Shown: positions 1 through 7,359 of the stretch, in pieces
Layout of the letters: every line of letters starts with the position of its first letter
How positions within the stretch are numbered: position 1 is the first letter of the stretch
From: JBAVQS01 sp049694275
GTDB taxonomy: Bacteria; Chloroflexota; Anaerolineae; UBA4142; SHND01
Direction of reading: 5' to 3'
DNA: 15,779 nucleotides
NCBI GenBank assembly: GCA_049694275.1
Contig: JBAVQS010000056.1
Coordinates: forward strand, 1 to 15,779
The notes under the pieces: model-generated
Told to the model about the DNA's origin: nothing
Database searches by the model: none
What the model saw: only the letters and a program-made list of their open reading frames with translations
Program-made: the position numbers and the translations under genes

Positions 1-953
1 CCCCCGCGAATCACCGCATCGTGCCACGCATAATACTGCCCGTGATCGCTGTTGATCAGATAGCACACATCTGTGAGCCCCCCCGCCGCCAGCGCCGCCT
101 CCACCGCCGCCAGCGTCCGGTCCATGACCTGATACACCTCCAGCAAGCGCGCCTCATTTCCCATGAACACATGTTGCACCGTATCCAGCCAGCGGAAATA
201 CAACGCCCCAAAATCCCATTCCGCACTCCCCAGCAACCGCACCCCTAACGCCTGGACGCTCTCCAGGACCGCCAGTTCATCCTGATAGATTTTCTCGGGG
301 TCCTCTCCCACATGCCCTTCCAGAAATGCCCATTCACCGCGCTGCCGGTCGAGGGCCGCCTTGTATGCCTGGAGCTCGGGCCAGTCGGACAGCGTCGGCG
401 GATAATACCAGTCCTGCGCCGCTTGCGGCATGGTCCAATCGCTCACCACAAAGCCGGGCTGTGCCCAGGCCGGATAGGTAAACACGCAGCCCACCAGCCC
501 CACCTTGAGGCCGTGCTGGGTCATGCGCTGATAGGCGGTGGGCAGCTTGATGTCCGCCCGCGAATGGAGGCGGCGTTGGCCTTGAACCGCATTCCGCAGG
601 GTACGGGCGATGGGTAGGAGTGGGGTGCGGAGGCGCAGGCCAGCTCGCTTGATGGCGAGCTTGCTGGGCGACTGGCTGTGGTGGAGGAATCGGGCCGGGT
701 CGTCGATAAAGTCGTTCAGGATGCGGTGGAGGCGCGGCGAGCCCCCGTTGGTGGTCCAGAAATCGGTAATGCCATGAATCCAGGGAGGTTCCGAGGTCCA
801 GAACGAGGTCCAGGCCTGGGCGCTGCCGGGGTAGGTCCAGACGATGCCGCTGGTCCCCTGGGCGATTTTGCGCTTGAAATAGGGCAACTGGTCCAGGTGG
901 GCGTAGATGAACAACGGATCGGCTGCGTCAATTTGCAGGTTAACGACGTGCAT
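1..953 (-). CDS. Alkaline-phosphatase-superfamily phosphodiesterase/phosphatase-like protein, partial (3' end outside window)
   Basis: The frame is open from an ATG at 953 to the left edge, giving 317 residues with the C-terminus missing. Visible motifs match the type I phosphodiesterase/nucleotide pyrophosphatase branch of the alkaline phosphatase fold. These are an early acidic stretch LQIDAAD (residues 6-12), a nucleophile motif AWTSF with Thr49 followed by HGITDFW (60-66), a second metal motif RWLDTVQH (Asp257, His261) and SDHG (Asp303, His304). The last metal-binding His expected in the family would lie beyond the window. Such enzymes hydrolyse phosphodiesters or phosphomonoesters with two zinc ions. 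The substrate here is unknown, and a role on glycan phosphates is only inferred from position. No signal peptide is visible, so a cytoplasmic location is the simplest reading. The start overlaps the upstream glycosyltransferase by 14 bp and has a strong ribosome site. Confidence 0.8.
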   Translation of the reverse strand, partial: MHVVNLQIDAADPLFIYAHLDQLPYFKRKIAQGTSGIVWTYPGSAQAWTSFWTSEPPWIHGITDFWTTNGGSPRLHRILNDFIDDPARFLHHSQSPSKLAIKRAGLRLRTPLLPIARTLRNAVQGQRRLHSRADIKLPTAYQRMTQHGLKVGLVGCVFTYPAWAQPGFVVSDWTMPQAAQDWYYPPTLSDWPELQAYKAALDRQRGEWAFLEGHVGEDPEKIYQDELAVLESVQALGVRLLGSAEWDFGALYFRWLDTVQHVFMGNEARLLEVYQVMDRTLAAVEAALAAGGLTDVCYLINSDHGQYYAWHDAVIRG

Positions 954-2124
954 AATTACCTTCTCCCCGAGACAAAAACAGTGATCTAAGCCAGATCGAC
1001 CAGGCCCCGATGTTCGATAGACGTGTTGGATCCGCCCAGAACGCCCGCAGAACCAGTGTCCTGATTTGTGGATAAGCATGCGGCGCGTAGCGATAGATGT
1101 TAAACGCGCGCATCAAAAGCGCTTCGGCCTGAACCTTCTTTTTGTACAAGAGAAGGGCCTGCGCATTCTCCGGCAGGTTCGCAAAAACGGTATTGAGGTA
1201 CGCGACCGGATCTAACGCGAACCGGCGAGAGCTTGCCATGCCGCTCAGGTTTTCGAGTGTTTGCGCCCGCGCTCGATCAAGCAGCGCGGGGTCCAGGGCG
1301 AACGCCTTCCCCAGATCCAGGCACGCCTCTTGCAATTCGCCCCCTGCATATTCCATGCCGGCCCCTTTTAGATACGCGTTGGCGTACACTTTATTCCTAA
1401 TCGCACCGAAAGCGGCCTCCCGTTCCTTGTCGGCAAAAAATTTGTCCAGCACCTCGACGAGCCCCTTTTTCATCTCAACTGTCTTGCGCGTCATGTTTGT
1501 AGCATGAAGGCGATACGCGCAGATCATGCTTTTTACACAACCGATTCTACACCCCGCGCCAACCAGCCTGAGCCACATGTCTCCGTCTTCGATTCCAGGC
1601 AAGCCAGCGTCAAAATAGCCGGCTCTGTCGAACCATTCCCGCTTGACCATCACCGCGCTCGGGACGCTCGGGATATCGAACAGCCAGGTCTCTATCTGAT
1701 TCAGGCCCCGGCCAAACTTCCACGGTTCGAGCGCCTCCCAGGTCTTGCCCTCCTGGTCGATATACAGAACGCCTCCCGTGACCATCCCCACGTCGGGCTG
1801 CTGTTCGATGAGTTGCGCCTGGCACTCCAGTTTGTCGGGCAGGAACAAATCATCGTCGTCGAGAAACGCAACCCACTCGCCTTTGCTGGCGCGAATGCCC
1901 GTATTCCGCGCCTCGGCCAATCCGCGATTCTCCTGGTGAATGTAAACAATCCGTTTGTCGCCAAAGGACTGAACCGTTTCCCGGGTGTTATCGGTTGAGC
2001 CATCGTCGACGACAATCAATTCAAAGTCACGCATTGTCTGTGCGAGCACACTTGCGATTGCCTCACACATGAGGGTCGGACGATTATATGTGGTTATCAC
2101 GACGGAAATGCGCGGTCCGCTCAT
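940..2124 (-). CDS. GT2-family glycosyltransferase with helical C-terminal extension
   Basis: This is an inverting GT-A fold enzyme expected to transfer a sugar from a nucleotide donor in the cytoplasm during glycan assembly. The N-terminus ISVVITTYNRP is the classic GT2 opening. DDGSTD (about 40-45) binds the nucleotide, DDDD (about 89-92) is the metal-binding DXD region, and GIEDGDMWLRL (about 177-187) carries the ED catalytic-base motif. From about residue 215 a helical tail follows, with a TPR-like stretch (about 245-280) and a basic, aromatic C-terminus that could lie against the membrane. The ATG overlaps the upstream SDR stop as ATGA, so translation is probably coupled. An AGGG at 2133-2136 lies 8 nt upstream. 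Donor and acceptor cannot be read from the sequence. Confidence 0.92.
   Translation of the reverse strand: MSGPRISVVITTYNRPTLMCEAIASVLAQTMRDFELIVVDDGSTDNTRETVQSFGDKRIVYIHQENRGLAEARNTGIRASKGEWVAFLDDDDLFLPDKLECQAQLIEQQPDVGMVTGGVLYIDQEGKTWEALEPWKFGRGLNQIETWLFDIPSVPSAVMVKREWFDRAGYFDAGLPGIEDGDMWLRLVGAGCRIGCVKSMICAYRLHATNMTRKTVEMKKGLVEVLDKFFADKEREAAFGAIRNKVYANAYLKGAGMEYAGGELQEACLDLGKAFALDPALLDRARAQTLENLSGMASSRRFALDPVAYLNTVFANLPENAQALLLYKKKVQAEALLMRAFNIYRYAPHAYPQIRTLVLRAFWADPTRLSNIGAWSIWLRSLFLSRGEGNYARR
959..966 (-). promoter_or_regulatory. Ribosome binding site for the phosphatase-like gene
   Basis: GGAGAAGG on the minus strand ends 5 nt before the ATG at 953. It lies inside the end of the upstream glycosyltransferase gene. 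It fixes the start although the two genes overlap, and it suggests independent re-initiation rather than pure coupling. Confidence 0.7.
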
Positions 2125-3281
2125 GAAAGATACCCTGCATAGGCCAGCCAGTCGCTCGTCTTTTCCATTCCACGGGCAAGGGAATGCCGGGGGTGAAATC
2201 CCAAAACCTCGGCGGCCTTGGTCCCGTCATAGCTCCTTCGTGCGGCAAAGAACTCGACCTGCGCCGGACTGGGCAGAATCTCCGGCCAGCGTTTGGCATG
2301 ATACAAGGCATCCGCTCGATGCAGGAGGGGATGCTTGATTCTGGCCGGTACGATTTTGGACAGGAGTGTAACTCCGCGCCCCAGGAGAAAGGCCTGGCCC
2401 AGCACCTGGCGTGCGCGCGGCGAACCGGCATATGCCAGGGTTCGCCCCAGGGAGTTGGTCGCAAATGCCTGGCGATTCCATTGCGCCTGCCACTGTGACC
2501 GCTCAAGGATTGGAATGGCCGCACACCCCAACATGCGCCGATAATACTCGAAAAATTCCAGCCACGGAACCGGATCGTTCACCAACAAAAAGATTTCTCC
2601 AACGGCTTGCGGATTGACCGCGCCCTGGACAAGCCCTTCAACCAGGTCGTCAACATAGATCGGGCAGCAGGTACCCGCTGCGCCCTCGACGAACTTTAAG
2701 GTTCCGTTTTTCAGGTCTCGCACCGGCCCAATCGTCCAGGGGGCCGAATAAGGACCGAACACGTCGCTCGGGCGCATCACCACAACCGGCAGGCCGCGCT
2801 CCCGATAGGCCAGCGCTAACTTTTCTGCGTCGATTTTGGAATTGGTGTATACGCTGCTGGGCACGTACTGGTATGGCGCTGTTTCCCGGACATTCTCTCC
2901 GGGCGCCGTTCCATGAACGGCGATGGTGCTGACGTGGACAAAGCGTTGGACCCGGTGCGCCTGCGCCGCCTTCAAGAGATTCTCCGTGCCCTCCACGGTC
3001 ACCTGGCGTTGGGTTGTGGCATCTCCATCACTTCCAAATGCGCAATGCATCACGACATCACACCCTTCGACGGCGCGGTCAACGGCGTCGGAATCGAGCA
3101 GATGACCTTGCGCCAAATCGACCGGGAGACGCGCAATCCGCACGGCGTGAGCGGCATTGCGAACGAGGGCGCGGACATGGGCGCCTTCGACCTGGACAAG
3201 CCGCTCGACAAGTCGGCCCCCGACACAACCGGTTGCACCGGTGACCAGGACCGATTTGCCGCGCAGGGAATCATGGCTCAT
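2121..3281 (-). CDS. NAD(P)-dependent epimerase/dehydratase, extended SDR family
   Basis: The protein has 386 residues and is probably a nucleotide-sugar epimerase, dehydratase or reductase. The Rossmann signature TGATGCVG is at 14-21, the active-site serine region VST at 117-119, and the catalytic pair YTNSK at Tyr145/Lys149. MRPSDVFGP (169-177) and YVDDLVEG (209-216) are typical of extended SDRs and of the 3-beta-HSD-like subgroup. The open frame extends 50 codons further upstream to 3431, but I place the start at ATG 3281. A near-perfect GGAGG lies 6 nt before it and the upstream 50 residues are low-complexity basic sequence inside the oxidoreductase gene. It overlaps that upstream gene by 11 bp and the downstream GT2 by 4 bp. 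The exact sugar reaction is not determinable. Confidence 0.9.
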   Translation of the reverse strand: MSHDSLRGKSVLVTGATGCVGGRLVERLVQVEGAHVRALVRNAAHAVRIARLPVDLAQGHLLDSDAVDRAVEGCDVVMHCAFGSDGDATTQRQVTVEGTENLLKAAQAHRVQRFVHVSTIAVHGTAPGENVRETAPYQYVPSSVYTNSKIDAEKLALAYRERGLPVVVMRPSDVFGPYSAPWTIGPVRDLKNGTLKFVEGAAGTCCPIYVDDLVEGLVQGAVNPQAVGEIFLLVNDPVPWLEFFEYYRRMLGCAAIPILERSQWQAQWNRQAFATNSLGRTLAYAGSPRARQVLGQAFLLGRGVTLLSKIVPARIKHPLLHRADALYHAKRWPEILPSPAQVEFFAARRSYDGTKAAEVLGFHPRHSLARGMEKTSDWLAYAGYLS

Positions 3282-4290
3282 CGAAATCCTCCCATGCCCT
3301 GGTAGGGAGCGCTTGACGAACCTGCCGGCACTGTTCGATGAGTTCAAGCGCGCGAATCCCTTCCTCACCCGGGACAGCCGGTGGGCGCCCTTCCAGAATC
3401 GCGCAGGCAAAATCGGACCACTGCCGGGCAAAATAGCCCACCCAGGGATTTTCGTCCAACAGGACCATCGCCGGGTCCGGTTTGACCTGGAGGTTGGTTC
3501 CGGTCAGGCGGTCATAGACGGTCAGCGTCTGTTGGTCGAGCGTAGGGATTGTAAGCGTGGCGTCGCGCAGGTGAATCTGGATTTGGTTTTTGAATTGCCG
3601 CATCCGGCTCAGTTCGACATGCCCCCGGGCGCCGCTTGCGAATTCGAGCTCGAGCCTGCAGTTTGCTTCGACGCCCCCGCGCTGATCATCCCAATATTTT
3701 ACCTCGTGAACCGGACCCATCCACCACAGGAGGACATCGAGCATGTGCGCCCCGGTATCAAAGAGCACGCCCGCCCCCGGATCACGCCGATCCACATAAA
3801 AAGAGGAGGCCTGGGCCTGATGAAAGGGCACGCTCTCTTCCGCTTCAAAATACGTAACGGGTCCAAAGCGCCCCGTATCGACGACGCGCTTTGCGTAAAG
3901 CATATTGTCATAGAACCGGCGCATCAAACCGACCGCCAGATTGACGCGGCGGTCGCGTGCGATCCGGATCATCGCCTGAGCTTCTTCCACCGAGGTGGCC
4001 ATCGGCTTTTCGACCAGCACGTGAATCCCATGCGATAGCAGATCAATACAAGCCGAACTGTGAAGCGCATGCGGCAACGAAACAAGCGCCGCATCAATCT
4101 TGCCATACAGGTCGGCATAGTCCGTCACAATCAACGGGACGTCATACGGGGCTCGTTCTGCGGCGTTCGCAAAGCGCAGGTCCGCCACGGCGACGAGCTC
4201 AATTTCCCGCACACGGCGAATGGCCGGGAGGTGAAACAGGTTGACAATCCCGCCACAGCCGACAATTCCAAGTCTGATTGTTTGTGCCAT
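3271..4290 (-). CDS. Gfo/Idh/MocA-family NAD(P)-dependent oxidoreductase
   Basis: This protein of 339 residues has the usual length for the family. The N-terminal Rossmann domain opens with RLGIVGCGGI (6-15). VEKPMA (93-98) is the hallmark EKP motif that positions the nicotinamide and substrate. The C-terminal alpha/beta domain carries DTGAHMLD (178-185), where Asp178 and His182 match the catalytic GxxxDxGxHxxD pattern. Family members oxidise or reduce hydroxyl groups on sugars, often nucleotide sugars in surface-glycan loci such as the WlbA type. The neighbouring aminotransferase and acetyltransferase make a role in modified-sugar synthesis plausible, but the substrate is not visible. The ATG lies 20 bp after the Wzt stop with only a weak AAGAG before it. 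It overlaps the SDR gene by 11 bp. Confidence 0.93.
   Translation of the reverse strand: MAQTIRLGIVGCGGIVNLFHLPAIRRVREIELVAVADLRFANAAERAPYDVPLIVTDYADLYGKIDAALVSLPHALHSSACIDLLSHGIHVLVEKPMATSVEEAQAMIRIARDRRVNLAVGLMRRFYDNMLYAKRVVDTGRFGPVTYFEAEESVPFHQAQASSFYVDRRDPGAGVLFDTGAHMLDVLLWWMGPVHEVKYWDDQRGGVEANCRLELEFASGARGHVELSRMRQFKNQIQIHLRDATLTIPTLDQQTLTVYDRLTGTNLQVKPDPAMVLLDENPWVGYFARQWSDFACAILEGRPPAVPGEEGIRALELIEQCRQVRQALPTRAWEDFDEP
3288..3292 (-). promoter_or_regulatory. Ribosome binding site deciding the SDR start
   Basis: GGAGG on the minus strand sits 6 nt before the ATG at 3281 and inside the last codons of the Gfo/Idh gene. It supports the 386-residue product over the longer 436-codon open frame. 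Confidence 0.75.
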
Positions 4291-4310
4291 ATACGCTCTT
4301 GGCCCGTTCT

Positions 4311-5570
4311 TTACCCAGGACCCGGCTCACCACCCGGCGTCAACTTGATTAAGCTGACATGGGGCACAAAGACGCCGGCGCTTTCATAAACGGCAATGCT
4401 TGGGCCTGTTACATGGAACCAGGATGAGTGTCCCCCGGCCAGTTGGATTCCCTCGAAAGCCCCATCGATAAACGCATCCACGCTATAGGTCCCGCCAACG
4501 AGCTGCAAGGGATCTATCGTCAGCGATATAGCCCCCTCGCCAGTCAGGTCCTGGAGCGGGTAACCGTAATCCATATTCTTGATCATGCAGCAAGTCGTTC
4601 CATCCGGACGGACAATATGGACGGCCAGGTTGGGACTATCAATTTTCTGCCGTGCGCGGTAATACACACGCACCTCAACAGACTCTTGATAGCCAAAAGA
4701 GTCCGCCTGGCCCCCTTTCGAGTTATACAACTCGACATCGGTAATATCGACCAAACCCGATTCCAGGGCGCGGGAATCGTCGGGCTCTGGCCGGGCCGCG
4801 CCTTCGGCCTGCCTTTGATGCAGCCATGCCTCGTACGACCGAATAATCGAGACTGTATCCCCCTGATCTTGAATCTGGCCGTTCAGGATGAATAGGCCGA
4901 CATCGCAAACACTCTTGACCAGATAGACATTGTGCGAAACAAAAACAATCGTCGTCCCGTTCCGTCTCAGTTCACTAATTCGCTGGATGCATTTCTGCAG
5001 GAATTGTGCGTCCCCAACGGCCAGCACCTCGTCGACGAGCAAAATATCAGGATTGATGTGCGCGGCCACAGAAAACCCCAGGCGCACGTACATCCCGGAA
5101 GAATAACGCTTGACCGGTGTGTCAATAAACCGCGCCAGCCCGGAGAAATCTACAATCCGGTCAAAGACGCGATCGATCTCCTTGAGCGATAATCCAAGGA
5201 TTGCCCCATTCAGATACACGTTCTCTCGGCCGGTCAAGTCGGGATGGAACCCGGCGCCCAGCTCAATCAGAGTCCCGATGCGTCCATTGATTTCAATCTT
5301 GCCCGCAGTCGGAGTGGTAATGTGCGCCAGCAACTTGAGGATCGTGCTCTTGCCTGCGCCGTTCGGGCCCAGCAAGGCCAACGCCGCGCCCCGCTCCAAC
5401 GCGAAATCCACATCCTTGAGCGCCCATAGAATTTGATCGTCGTATTGTGCTTGTGCGCCGCGGCGCCGCATTCGGCGGAACGGCTGTGCGAGCGCGTCGC
5501 GCAATCCGGTTTTACCGATCCCTAGCTGATATTTCTTCGACACGTGCTCAAATTTCAGCGCAGTTTCCAC
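4311..5570 (-). CDS. wzt: ABC-2 polysaccharide exporter ATPase, Wzt type (exporter pair nearer the left edge)
   Basis: This is the cytoplasmic ATPase that powers export of a lipid-linked polysaccharide through the permease encoded just upstream. It is 419 residues long. The ATPase domain (about 1-245) has Walker A GPNGAGKST (68-76), the Wzt/TagH-type signature YSSGM (156-160), Walker B ILLVDE (176-181) and the H-loop FVSHN (His213). About 170 further residues (250-419) form a beta-rich C-terminal domain like the substrate-recognition domain of O9a-type Wzt. The open frame runs to 5768, but that stretch lies inside the permease gene. The likely start is GTG 5570, with a strong ribosome site across the permease stop codon. 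The C-terminal domain has little visible similarity to that of the other Wzt in this window, so the two probably recognise different glycans. Confidence 0.93.
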   Translation of the reverse strand: METALKFEHVSKKYQLGIGKTGLRDALAQPFRRMRRRGAQAQYDDQILWALKDVDFALERGAALALLGPNGAGKSTILKLLAHITTPTAGKIEINGRIGTLIELGAGFHPDLTGRENVYLNGAILGLSLKEIDRVFDRIVDFSGLARFIDTPVKRYSSGMYVRLGFSVAAHINPDILLVDEVLAVGDAQFLQKCIQRISELRRNGTTIVFVSHNVYLVKSVCDVGLFILNGQIQDQGDTVSIIRSYEAWLHQRQAEGAARPEPDDSRALESGLVDITDVELYNSKGGQADSFGYQESVEVRVYYRARQKIDSPNLAVHIVRPDGTTCCMIKNMDYGYPLQDLTGEGAISLTIDPLQLVGGTYSVDAFIDGAFEGIQLAGGHSSWFHVTGPSIAVYESAGVFVPHVSLIKLTPGGEPGPG

Positions 5571-5573
5571 CGT

Positions 5574-5580
5574 CTCTCCT
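5574..5580 (-). promoter_or_regulatory. Ribosome binding site supporting a GTG start
   Basis: AGGAGAG overlaps the TAG stop of the permease and ends 3 nt before GTG 5570 (GGAG is 5 nt away). It ties translation of ATPase and permease together and argues against the longer frame. Confidence 0.7.
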
Positions 5581-6361
5581 AAATAATATCGGCGAACAAC
5601 ATCTCCAGGCGCTTGAAAACCTGATACCCGAGGACAAACAGGGCAATCGATTCGATTGTCGCAAGTCCAAAATCGCTCCAACCCGGCTGCTGCCCGGACA
5701 AGATTACCAAACGATATGCGTTGATAATCCCGGCCATCGGATTGAGCATATACACAGGCCGGAGCCATGCGGGGATGAGGTTGGCAGGATAGATCACCGG
5801 CGTGATGTACAGCCAGATCTGCAAACCCAACGGCACAATAAATCGGATATCGCGATAAAGCACGTTAAGGCTCGCTCCCAGCAGCGTAATCCCCAGCGTC
5901 AAAAAGATTTGCACCACCAGAATCAAAGGCAGCCAGGCCATGGCCCAGGTCAGTGGCACCTGATACCAGACCAGCATCAACAGAAAAATCGAAGAAGCAA
6001 TGGCAAAATCGAAAAAGCTGGCGCCCACCGACCCAATCGGTAATATTTCGCGTGGAAAATAAGTTCGGGTGACCAGATTCATATTGCCGACGAGGGTTGC
6101 GAATCCCAAACTGACGGATGTTGAAAAAAAGGTCCAGGGTAAAAGCGCCACATACGAAAAGAGCGGGTATGGAATGCCATCGGTCGGCACCCGCGTCAAG
6201 AAAGCGAACACGAGCGTAAAGATGAGCATCATCGAGAGCGGTTGCAGAATCGCCCACAGCGCGCCGAGAATCGACTGTTTGTAACGTACGCGAATCTCTC
6301 GGAGCGTCCAGATCCACATCAGTTCGCGGTACCGATACAACTCTTTTATATTCGTGAGCAT
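5579..6361 (-). CDS. wzm: ABC-2 polysaccharide exporter permease, Wzm type (exporter pair nearer the left edge)
   Basis: This inner-membrane subunit has 260 residues, the usual Wzm/TagG length. An amphipathic N-terminus contains the typical LREIRVRYKQSILGALW region (20-36), followed by about six hydrophobic segments near 32-56, 64-90, 108-133, 141-165, 172-190 and 232-248. LNVLYRDIRFI (165-175) and the ending FADII are family features. It pairs with the Wzt ATPase encoded 8 bp downstream to flip and extrude a lipid-linked glycan. The start is ATG 6361, 26 bp after the upstream GT2 stop. No strong ribosome site is visible, so the start is slightly uncertain. It differs at many positions from the other permease in the window, so the two are not a recent duplication. 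Confidence 0.93.
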   Translation of the reverse strand: MLTNIKELYRYRELMWIWTLREIRVRYKQSILGALWAILQPLSMMLIFTLVFAFLTRVPTDGIPYPLFSYVALLPWTFFSTSVSLGFATLVGNMNLVTRTYFPREILPIGSVGASFFDFAIASSIFLLMLVWYQVPLTWAMAWLPLILVVQIFLTLGITLLGASLNVLYRDIRFIVPLGLQIWLYITPVIYPANLIPAWLRPVYMLNPMAGIINAYRLVILSGQQPGWSDFGLATIESIALFVLGYQVFKRLEMLFADII

Positions 6362-6387
6362 AGACGAGAACGGGTACTATTCCTTGC

Positions 6388-7350
6388 TTATCGCCTGATC
6401 GACTGGCGGAGCATTTGAAAGAACCGATAGCTGCCCGGAAAAGACAACTTGAACAACAGCCGGGCGGCGAGCCCCAATGGGATCGTGGAGTGCAGGGGCG
6501 CCAGTGTAAAACATTTGACCAGCGCGTCCAGCGCATTCCGGCGATCACCCCGATCCAGATACGCAAAGGTCAGAGTCGCATAGCGCTGCGCCTTTTCGCG
6601 CTTGACGAGCGCATAGTACCGGGGTTCGAGATAGGGCCAGAGAAAGTCATAGAGCATCAGGGCAAATTGGGCTCGTCGCAAATCATCGTGCTGCGCAGTC
6701 ACCCCCCCCGCGTGCAGACGGTAAACCGCCATTCTCCCTTCGATATAACCGATCAGGCCGTGCCGGGCGATCAGAACAAAGATCGGCCAGTCTGAATGCC
6801 CTAGCTGAAAAAAACGATCGGGCAATTCCGGCGTCAAACCGTTGCGAAACATTGCCGAGCAGGATGGGATGAAATCGGCCACGAGCAATTCTTCCAGGGT
6901 AAAGGTGTTCTTTTTCCACAATTCGTTCCAAAGATAAGGCTCGACCACGTGTCCTTCGTTGAGAATGGACACGGAATGAAAGCAGATGGCGTAATCCGGA
7001 TGGGAATCCAGGAAATCCGCTTGCTTTTGCAGCTTGTCTGTTCCGAGCCAATAATCATCCCCCTCCAGCCAGGCGATATATTTTCCTCGACACGCTCGGA
7101 GCGTATCCAGAAAATTACGCTGCATCCCCAGGTTCCGATCACGCAACAACAGCCGAATCTTGTCCGGGTACCGCCTTTGAAAATCGAGCACAATCTCGCG
7201 CGTCCGGTCCGTCGAACAGTCCTCGCCAATCACGAGCTCGTACTCCAGGCGCGTCTCTTGCGCCAGCACGCTTTCGATGGCCTGGGCGATATATTTCTCG
7301 TGGTTGTACGTAATCATCAAGATGCTGATATCCACATGCCCCCCGCCCAC
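6388..7350 (-). CDS. GT2-family glycosyltransferase with helical C-terminal tail
   Basis: This is a GT-A fold enzyme of 320 residues. ISILMITYNHEKYI (8-21) opens the fold, EDCSTD (43-48) replaces the common DDGSTD, EGDDYW (96-101) is the DXD region, and GHSDWPI (184-190) carries the catalytic-base Asp. This variant (ITYNHE...GEDCSTD...EGDDYW) is a well-known GT2 subgroup in polysaccharide loci. The tail from about 250 contains a TPR-like helix pair (YATLTFAYLDRGDRRNAL) and ends in basic residues, similar in style to the other GT2 here. The start is GTG 7350, 9 bp after the aminotransferase stop. A second in-frame GTG at 7335 follows a G-rich run and could be the real start, which would shorten the protein by five residues. 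Donor and acceptor are unknown. Confidence 0.9.
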   Translation of the reverse strand: MGGGHVDISILMITYNHEKYIAQAIESVLAQETRLEYELVIGEDCSTDRTREIVLDFQRRYPDKIRLLLRDRNLGMQRNFLDTLRACRGKYIAWLEGDDYWLGTDKLQKQADFLDSHPDYAICFHSVSILNEGHVVEPYLWNELWKKNTFTLEELLVADFIPSCSAMFRNGLTPELPDRFFQLGHSDWPIFVLIARHGLIGYIEGRMAVYRLHAGGVTAQHDDLRRAQFALMLYDFLWPYLEPRYYALVKREKAQRYATLTFAYLDRGDRRNALDALVKCFTLAPLHSTIPLGLAARLLFKLSFPGSYRFFQMLRQSIRR

Positions 7351-7359
7351 CGCACGCAG

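Noticed and set aside
3282..3431. 50-residue N-terminal extension of the SDR
   Set aside because: It would overlap the upstream gene by about 160 bp and has no SDR-like sequence. A GGAGG sits right before the internal ATG at 3281.
3157..4038. A 293-codon open frame on the plus strand
   Set aside because: It is antisense to the Gfo/Idh gene and the SDR start, where strong motifs and ribosome sites support the minus strand. Its composition is basic and shows no domain.
5571..5768. 66-residue N-terminal extension of the left-hand Wzt
   Set aside because: It lies wholly in the permease gene. The Wzt family begins at about VETALKFEHV, and a GTG with a good ribosome site is present at 5570.
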